Of a stretch of DNA of 25,084 bases, positions 20,812-25,084 are shown piece after piece. The notes under the pieces are model-generated. The model searched no databases and was not told the origin of the DNA. It saw only the letters and a program-made list of their open reading frames with translations. The position numbers were made by a program, and so were the translations under genes. Source of the stretch: a virus; IMG/VR virus record IMGVR_UViG_3300041411_000234, positions 1 through 25,084 of that record; one strand, given 5' to 3'. Every line of letters starts with the position of its first letter. The stretch's first letter is position 1.

Positions 20812-21155
20812 GTACCGTATTCGTTCAACTGCCTTTGCACTCTGACTTGAGCTATCGCTACAGTGCATCCCTTGAAACCGTTTCTCTTCAGTTCAAATTC
20901 TACTGGAACGAACGAGCCACACAGTGGCTTATGGATATCCGCCTAGAAGATCAAACACCAGTTGTCTTGGGATACGCTCTAGTGTCTCAGTTCCCAATGC
21001 TTGCAGATACAACACTAGAGTCTGTCGGCCTGAGTGGGCACTTTGAGCTAATGCCTGTGAACATCGCAGTGGCTTCTTCTATCACACTAGAATCTTCTGT
21101 AGTTCCCGAGTTCTTCAAACTTTACTACGTCTATGACGTTGAGGACGCAGCATAA
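20808..21155 (+). CDS. Baseplate plug protein, Pam3 gp18-like
   Basis: 115 residues. The pattern FVQLPLHSDLSYRYSASLET, then VSLQFKFYWNERATQWLMDI and PVVLGYALVSQFPML, is that of small beta-barrel plug proteins in simple contractile baseplates: a strand, then an F-x-W-N-x-R motif, then W-x-M-D-I and G-x-x-L-V. The plug seals the tube around the tape measure tip and normally sits between the Dit-like and hub genes. Here it is 18 kb away from them. Its start overlaps the tape-measure-like gene and its stop overlaps the next ATG. Family call is from memory of the motif. Confidence 0.65.
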   Translation: MSTVFVQLPLHSDLSYRYSASLETVSLQFKFYWNERATQWLMDIRLEDQTPVVLGYALVSQFPMLADTTLESVGLSGHFELMPVNIAVASSITLESSVVPEFFKLYYVYDVEDAA

Positions 21156-21325
21156 TGGAAAACATTTCTGAATTAGCCATTTACATTGCACAGAACGCAG
21201 CTCTGAATGCTCGTGTGCAAGAACTGGCAGATGAAGTAAGCCTGTTGGTAGAACAGCGTGACGGTTTACTTGATCTTCTAGAAGCTACAGTGCAATACAC
21301 TACCAACATTCTCGAAGCTATCTGA
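21155..21325 (+). CDS. Small coiled-coil protein, 56 aa
   Basis: ATG overlaps the plug stop (TAATG). Continuous heptad helix (ARVQELADEVSLLVEQRDGL, LDLLEATVQYTTNILEAI). Resembles the C-terminal helix of the 74-residue product at 5040 and, like it, stands before an FRYFW-type gene. Function unknown. Confidence 0.55.
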   Translation: MENISELAIYIAQNAALNARVQELADEVSLLVEQRDGLLDLLEATVQYTTNILEAI

Positions 21326-21342
21326 CATAAGGATATGAACGC

Positions 21343-21552
21343 ATGAATCACACTTCCCATCCCATCATTTATAAAATCCCGGCAATCCAAAATATTGCTA
21401 ATGCTGCTGATACTCTGGTGATGGAATATAAGGAAGCTGGTTTCATGCCTGACATCCCCGGAATCAATCCTGACGAACTTATGACAGTTGCCCAACACGA
21501 GCGTCTAACCGCTCTGGCGATTCGTAATGTTCTCAGAGCTTCAACAATCTAA
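21343..21552 (+). CDS. Hypothetical protein, 69 aa
   Basis: Starts MNHTSHPIIYKIPAIQNI, then a helix (ANAADTLVMEYKEAGF), a Pro/Gly linker (MPDIPGINPDE) and a last helix (RLTALAIRNVLRA). Not recognised. Last gene before the internal terminator at 21581. Confidence 0.5.
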   Translation: MNHTSHPIIYKIPAIQNIANAADTLVMEYKEAGFMPDIPGINPDELMTVAQHERLTALAIRNVLRASTI

Positions 21553-21580
21553 CTAACACAGCAACACGCCCAACTCTATC

Positions 21581-21616
21581 AAGGCTCAGGGCTTAACAAC
21601 TCTGAGCCTTTTCTTT
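21581..21616 (+). terminator. Rho-independent terminator inside operon 2
   Basis: AAGGCTCAG/CTGAGCCTT with a 12-base loop, then TTCTTT. It separates the plug group from the FRYFW-type gene at 21679. Confidence 0.85.
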
Positions 21617-21632
21617 GACCCGCATAAAGGTA

Positions 21633-21656
21633 GGAGAGAGTAAATTTACTCTCTCC
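21633..21656. repeat. Perfect 24-base palindrome before the gene at 21679
   Basis: Half-site GGAGAGAGTAAA and its complement. It lies between the terminator and the ribosome binding site, so it may be an operator or a 5' mRNA hairpin. Confidence 0.6.
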
Positions 21657-21678
21657 CCCAAATTCAAGGAGACATTTA

Positions 21679-22128
21679 ATGTCCAAAGCAAGAGCACTAC
21701 CCGACTACATCAATGCAGTCGCTGACCCAACCCTAGACAAATACGCTGCTTATCGTTTGGTAGGCTGCAAAGACATTTCTGAAATCTTCTACGACCTGAA
21801 GAAAGTCCTCAAGATTCGCCTAGGTTCTGAAGCCTATAAATTCCGCTACTTCTGGCTTAACACATCCATCGGTATCGTTGCCGCTTTCTCTGGTGACGCA
21901 AGGGTATTGGAAATCATCGCCAATCGCTTGTGTGATCGTAGTAGCCACTTCACACGAGCTGAACAGCTTCACAGTGGCGGTGGCCCTGTTCGTTTCAAAT
22001 CCTACATGCAAGAGATTGAAATGATGTACCAGCCAATCCCACGCACACGTTCTTACTCTGGCTCTGCTGTTCAAACGAAGGCTAAGCCCCGCCAAGCTCG
22101 TACAAGCTCCGCCTCCCCTAACGTCTAA
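21679..22128 (+). CDS. FRYFW-type protein 2, hypothetical, 149 aa
   Basis: AAGGAG upstream. Residues 56-75 (FRYFWLNTSIGIVAAFSGDA) match the protein at 5324, with a preceding helix (ISEIFYDLKKVLKIRL versus SKLIQDIRNTINSK) and an SHFTRAEQLHSGGG segment paralleling RFDCATAYEGKHG. The tail is basic and Ser/Arg-rich (PIPRTRSYSGSAVQTKAKPR). Clear paralogue; family unknown. Unlike its partner it is not followed by a tape measure. Confidence 0.65.
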   Translation: MSKARALPDYINAVADPTLDKYAAYRLVGCKDISEIFYDLKKVLKIRLGSEAYKFRYFWLNTSIGIVAAFSGDARVLEIIANRLCDRSSHFTRAEQLHSGGGPVRFKSYMQEIEMMYQPIPRTRSYSGSAVQTKAKPRQARTSSASPNV

Positions 22129-22133
22129 GGGCT

Positions 22134-22222
22134 TAGCCGCAAGGCTGGCTCTCACGCCGTACAGGCTCACATAGAGCCTTCAATCGTGTATATCAAAGCA
22201 CATTCAATATAGCCGAAAGGCT
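22134..22222 (+). other. Structured intergenic stretch with GNRA hairpins
   Basis: AGCC-GCAA-GGCT (22135-22146), a larger stem GGCTCT/AGAGCC enclosing GCC/GGC (22147-22178), and AGCC-GAAA-GGCT (22211-22222). Two GNRA tetraloops on the plus strand suggest an RNA structure within the operon 2 transcript. Confidence 0.5.
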
Positions 22223-22250
22223 CACCCACCACAGAAAGGAACCTAGGACC

Positions 22251-22664
22251 ATGCGAAGTCTGTCAGAGATTCTAGCGGCCTGTAGCCGTTGGTTTCGTAA
22301 ACACTTCGGAATGTTGGTTCTTACATTTCTCATGCTCGTTCAACACTCCTGCACTGCTCAACAGATTGAGACTGTGAGACAAGAGGCTGATTACAAGATT
22401 ACTCAGCAGGCTTTGCTCAGTCGCAAACAGCTTCAAGACTATCAGCAGGAAACAGCAACCGTGCTACGCGATGTAAGTAGGGCTCAAGTGAATATTGGAA
22501 AGGTTAGCAACACAACGATCAATGACCATTCCCGTATGGAGATTGGAAACGTCAACGTCAATGTAGAGGCTCCAAACTTCGGAACTCAGGCCAGAACAGA
22601 ACCAACTTCCATTATCTACAAGCCAAGACCAAACACCGAAAAGCCCAAAGAGGCTAAGCCTTGA
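22251..22664 (+). CDS. Membrane-anchored coiled-coil protein, 137 aa
   Basis: AAGGAACC upstream. Hydrophobic segment about residues 22-36 (MLVLTFLMLVQHS) after a basic stretch (WFRKHFG), then a Gln/Arg-rich helix (QQIETVRQEADYKITQQALL, LQDYQQETATVLRDVSR) and a Pro/Lys-rich tail. The N-terminus resembles the small membrane protein at 8048 (KHKGMVLTFLL). Signal anchor or lipoprotein-like, although no good lipobox is present. Function unknown. Confidence 0.55.
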   Translation: MRSLSEILAACSRWFRKHFGMLVLTFLMLVQHSCTAQQIETVRQEADYKITQQALLSRKQLQDYQQETATVLRDVSRAQVNIGKVSNTTINDHSRMEIGNVNVNVEAPNFGTQARTEPTSIIYKPRPNTEKPKEAKP

Positions 22665-22717
22665 TTCAAGGTTGAAGAACAACACCAATACACCCCACCA
22701 CAAAAGGAATCCAAGAA

Positions 22718-22852
22718 ATGAAAAACTGCCAATGTTGCACCCGTCGTCTAGGTGCTAGCGTTATTGAAGGTAAGTTCTGTTCTGCTCCGTGCGTATTCAA
22801 GTGGAGTCTTGTGCAGACTCTAAGACCCGACGCACGCCAGACAGTGAGTTAA
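22718..22852 (+). CDS. Small zinc-finger protein (44 aa), FCS-like
   Basis: AAAGGAAT upstream. NCQCC near the start supplies a C-x2-C pair and FCSAPC (residues 20-25) the second pair, with a Trp-containing tail. One of five such proteins in the window. The stop is two bases before the next ATG. Confidence 0.6.
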   Translation: MKNCQCCTRRLGASVIEGKFCSAPCVFKWSLVQTLRPDARQTVS

Positions 22853-22853
22853 C

Positions 22854-23171
22854 ATGAATAGCCCTTATAGCAACTCTCATAACATCTATGACCCCCATGG
22901 CGCTCTACAAGGTGTGCTAGCAGTTCTCGGCATTCATGCTAGCGCAATCACCTTACAGGAGCGTGTACGCATCGCCATGGAGCTTGTAGCGGCTCTGACT
23001 GTAAGCTTTGAAACTCCTGAACGACCACAAGAAGACACGCAGGATGGAACGCCAAGATTAACAACTCGTGAGCAATGGGCTTTGAATAGACAATCTAGGC
23101 CACCAGTTGAACCACGAGCAACACTACGGCGTGATCCTTCAGAGTCTGGATACTCACAATACTATGACTAA
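22854..23171 (+). CDS. Hypothetical protein, 105 aa
   Basis: A first half of about 55 residues is predicted helical (GALQGVLAVLGIHASAITLQ, ERVRIAMELVAALTV), and the second half is Arg/Pro/Glu-rich and probably disordered. Not recognised. Last gene of operon 2 before the promoter at 23261. Confidence 0.5.
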   Translation: MNSPYSNSHNIYDPHGALQGVLAVLGIHASAITLQERVRIAMELVAALTVSFETPERPQEDTQDGTPRLTTREQWALNRQSRPPVEPRATLRRDPSESGYSQYYD

Positions 23172-23179
23172 CGAGCTTA

Positions 23180-23212
23180 GCCGACTTATAGTAAACACTA
23201 CCGTTCGTCGGC
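23180..23212. other. Hairpin after operon 2, possible terminator
   Basis: GCCGAC/GTCGGC with an inner AGT/ACT pairing, followed by ATTAGTATAT rather than a U-run. Confidence 0.4.
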
Positions 23213-23260
23213 ATTAGTATATATCTGGCATAGATATTGATTAATTGTCCCTCGGAGGGG

Positions 23261-23288
23261 TTTACAACTAAGGGTTCCATGGTAATAT
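23261..23288 (+). promoter_or_regulatory. Sigma70 promoter, twin of the operon 2 promoter
   Basis: TTTACA (23261-23266), 16-base spacer, TAATAT (23283-23288). The spacer shares TAAGGGTTYCATGG with the promoter at 19063. CCCT-CGG-AGGG (23250-23259) sits just upstream. It should drive the zinc-finger and HNH-like genes. Confidence 0.65.
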
Positions 23289-23398
23289 ATACATGTAGGG
23301 GAACAGCAATTGTTTCTCTCTCATCGCAATACAAGCAACACTTCTGCTACACCAAACCCCAAATTAATCAAATCACCATTCTCAATGGAGGAACTTCT

Positions 23399-23608
23399 AT
23401 GCCCCACGTTTCTAAACGTGCTGGTCAGTCTCAGATTTGTGTCTGTTCGCATTGCAATAGCGAATTCCTGACTCGACGTAAACAACCCTTCTGTTCTGCC
23501 AAGTGCAAACACGAATCCGGTTACACATCCCAAGCAAAACAAAACACATCCCAGCCTATCCTTGAAGGAGCTATTCAGCATGACATCCCAAACCAAAACC
23601 GTTGTTAA
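23399..23608 (+). CDS. Small zinc-finger protein (69 aa), FCS-like
   Basis: GGAGGA seven bases before the ATG. CVCSHC supplies the first pair, FCSAKC the second, with a basic linker between (EFLTRRKQP). The end overlaps the start of the 23580 gene by 29 bases, suggesting coupled translation. The finger is very like that of the next gene (CKHCKKRF, FCSREC), a likely tandem duplication. Confidence 0.65.
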   Translation: MPHVSKRAGQSQICVCSHCNSEFLTRRKQPFCSAKCKHESGYTSQAKQNTSQPILEGAIQHDIPNQNRC

Positions 23609-24770
23609 AACTTCTGCTACACGTCGCCCGACTTGCAAGCACTGTAAAAAACGTTTCACCACTTCTGTAAAGACAGCAAAGTTCTGCTCTCGTGAATGCA
23701 AACAGGCTGGCGCCAACGCCAAGGTCAGAGTTGACCCAATGGACAAGGCAATGAAGTGTGCATTCTTCTACTACCTGGCCCGTGAGTGTATGCGTGCTGG
23801 TACGCTGGAAATCCTACGGGGTCACACCGTTGAAACCCTCTCTGCTCTACACGAACTCTACAAGGCGAACATGCGTTACAACGGCTACGGCGACCGTAAC
23901 GACTACGAGCTGTCTCACATTGCCCCGGTTAAAGGTCACGCCTTCATCGGTCTTCTGTTCGCTGACAACCTTGTCTCTGCCCTTAAAACCTTGAACCGCT
24001 CTCACGGAACAAAATACTTTGGTCACGGTGCCTCTATCAGCCGTGCCACCCTCGACACAAAGCACGCAGTGAACAAGGAGCTTGAGCAAGAGTCTGAAGT
24101 TGTTACTCGTGTTCTCGCCTACATCGGCAAGGCAACCATCGTAGAAACAATCAAGGTGTGCAAGATCAAGCCTGCCCAACGTTGCCAGCTAACACAGTGG
24201 ATCGCCAACCACTACGACGAAAGCAACCCTGAACACGTCGCAGCCCTTCCTAACGTTGAAATGATTGAAACCCTCAAGACCAAGGCACTCCAGAACATCA
24301 AGACTCTGATGACTGGTAAAGACGCTAGCGGCTACTTCATGTGTGCCGCATCCAGTGTTGAAGTTGTGATGTCTCGTGAACTGACCCGCCTCTCTGAAAT
24401 TCGTCCTGAACTCGCCGTCTATGCATATGCCTTTGAAGACGCCATCACTAGCACTCGCCGTGACGGCACTACTTACGTTACTGGTAGTCTGTTTACCACG
24501 CACCATGCACAGATGTTATTTGACGTGCTGCACGGTAAGTCGATTGCTGTTATGGGCGACACACTAGAAATGGTTATCGCTGAAAACACCGCCTACAAAC
24601 ACATCCACTACACAAACGGTTGGGCTGAAGCCTTTGACACTTCGCTTGCTGCATTCAAAGCGTCTGTTGTTGCTCCTGTTCGTGCTGCTGTAACTATCGA
24701 AGACTTCAACATGGCTCGTGGTGCTGTTATTTCTATCCCAATGAACCAATACAGCGACACACCTTTCTGA
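23580..24770 (+). CDS. Zinc-finger protein with HNH-like segment, 396 aa
   Basis: ATG at 23580 after AAGGAG. Residues 19-40 are an FCS-type zinc finger (Cys19, Cys22, Cys36, Cys40). About residues 110-142 (YELSHIAPVKG, FIGLLFADNLVSALKTLNRS) resemble the His-Me finger of HNH nucleases: S/D-H-I-x-P-x-x-G, G-L-x-x-x-D-N-L and L-N-R. The remaining 250 residues are unrecognised and mostly helical. A DNA-processing or packaging nuclease is plausible, but catalytic activity is not proven since the first residue of the motif is Ser rather than Asp. Its length and zinc finger could also suit a replication or regulatory role. Confidence 0.6.
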   Translation: MTSQTKTVVKTSATRRPTCKHCKKRFTTSVKTAKFCSRECKQAGANAKVRVDPMDKAMKCAFFYYLARECMRAGTLEILRGHTVETLSALHELYKANMRYNGYGDRNDYELSHIAPVKGHAFIGLLFADNLVSALKTLNRSHGTKYFGHGASISRATLDTKHAVNKELEQESEVVTRVLAYIGKATIVETIKVCKIKPAQRCQLTQWIANHYDESNPEHVAALPNVEMIETLKTKALQNIKTLMTGKDASGYFMCAASSVEVVMSRELTRLSEIRPELAVYAYAFEDAITSTRRDGTTYVTGSLFTTHHAQMLFDVLHGKSIAVMGDTLEMVIAENTAYKHIHYTNGWAEAFDTSLAAFKASVVAPVRAAVTIEDFNMARGAVISIPMNQYSDTPF

Positions 24771-24786
24771 TATTGAAATAGACTAG

Positions 24787-24813
24787 AAGCCCTGACCTTG
24801 CGTCGGGGCTTTC
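24787..24813 (+). terminator. Terminator after the HNH-like gene
   Basis: AAGCCCTGAC/GTCGGGGCTT stem (one G-T pair), short loop, TCT tail. Confidence 0.7.
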
Positions 24814-24850
24814 TCGTATGCGAAGCAATCATAGAAAACACTGCTGCTAT

Positions 24851-24874
24851 AGGAGAGATTCTAATCCTCTCCGC
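24851..24874. repeat. Dyad with GAGATTCTAATCC core, copy 2
   Basis: AGGAGAGATTCTAATCCTCT followed by CCGC; GGAGAG pairs with CTCTCC. The core matches 11421-11440 (GGGGAGATTCTAATCCCCGC), where the outer stem changed but still pairs, suggesting conserved structure. Confidence 0.5.
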
Positions 24875-24881
24875 TCGCCTA

Positions 24882-24930
24882 CAAGTCACGTTTTATAAGG
24901 GCTACACCCTGTTTTAACCTGACACATTTA
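24882..24930. repeat. Hairpin plus CTGACAYATTT element, copy C
   Basis: AGGG-CTACA-CCCT (24898-24910), GTTTTA, then ACCTGACACATTTA. Third member of the family seen at 10693 and 15788. Confidence 0.5.
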
Positions 24931-24957
24931 AGTGTGCGACATGCATTGAAAGACATT

Positions 24958-25084
24958 GCCATTAGAGTAGCTTCACGTTTTGGGAAGCTGTACATGGCAA
25001 CCTCCTTATTCTGTGGGGTCAAGTAGGACGCCTTAAATTTTAGGGCTCCTTCTTCACCGAGCACAGACACCACTTTCGACATGA
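24958..25084. repeat. 127-base exact direct repeat, right copy at the window edge
   Basis: Identical to 497-623 and stops at the last base of the window. Joining the copies would give a 24,461-bp circle. Confidence 0.9.

Larger units (their letters stand above)
24879..25084 (-). pseudogene. Truncated second antirepressor copy fused to unrelated sequence
   Basis: The frame enters from the right edge, reads MSKVVSVLGEEGALKF up to FPKREATLMAM exactly as in the left-end antirepressor, then diverges to SFNACRTLKCVRL and stops. The identical DNA runs 127 bases (24958-25084 equals 497-623). The divergent end passes through the copy C hairpin, so it is probably not a true coding sequence. Either a real partial duplication or an assembly junction. 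Confidence 0.6.

Noticed and set aside
1-25084. CRISPR array or insertion sequence
   Set aside because: No regularly spaced direct repeats were seen, and the only transposase-like segment (13696-14118) lacks a catalytic gene and terminal inverted repeats.

Overview
This 25,084-base window looks like part of a temperate contractile-tailed phage, or a phage-derived integrative element, of a proteobacterium. The evidence is a KilAC-type antirepressor, a short contractile-tail baseplate set, a large serine integrase, an E. coli-style LexA box and a Rap1a/Tai-type immunity protein. No terminase, portal, capsid, sheath, tube, polymerase or lysin was recognised, so the window is a partial genome, a tail-only element or a rearranged or chimeric assembly.

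Layout. (1) 1-800, minus strand: N-terminal part of a Rha/KilAC antirepressor that runs off the left end. (2) 800-1437: non-coding leader with a promoter, several hairpins, a terminator and a dyad box. (3) 1438-9884, plus strand: tail operon 1 with zinc finger, Dit-like protein, hub, spike, small proteins, tape measure, two membrane peptides, gp10-like tail-completion protein and zinc finger, closed by a strong terminator. (4) 10004-19002: accessory island with membrane/winged-helix protein A (-), a non-coding kilobase containing ten consecutive hairpins, a serine resolvase, a HEPN-motif protein (-), a helix-turn-helix/coiled-coil protein (-), a small membrane protein (-), an AT-rich repeat patch, membrane/winged-helix protein B (+), a large serine integrase (-), a SOS-boxed small gene, a small secreted protein and a Rap1a/Tai protein. 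(5) 19049-24770, plus strand: operon 2, starting with promoter, hairpin leader, terminator and the same dyad box. It holds small proteins, a copy of the tape-measure C-terminus, a baseplate plug, a paralogue of the pre-tape-measure protein, a membrane protein, three more zinc-finger proteins and an HNH-like protein. (6) 24879-25084 (-): a second copy of the antirepressor core fused to unrelated sequence.

How it fits together. Operons 1 and 2 share the order terminator, dyad box, small ORF, a 20-base leader motif, then later coiled coil, FRYFW-type protein, membrane peptide and zinc finger. Operon 2 therefore looks like a diverged or reduced relative of operon 1, and the baseplate genes are divided between them: Dit-like, hub, spike and tape measure in one, plug in the other. 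The terminators inside the leaders suggest antitermination or attenuation control. An exact 127-base repeat (497-623 and 24958-25084) ends precisely at the right edge. It may mark a 24,461-bp circle or simply an assembly-graph overlap.
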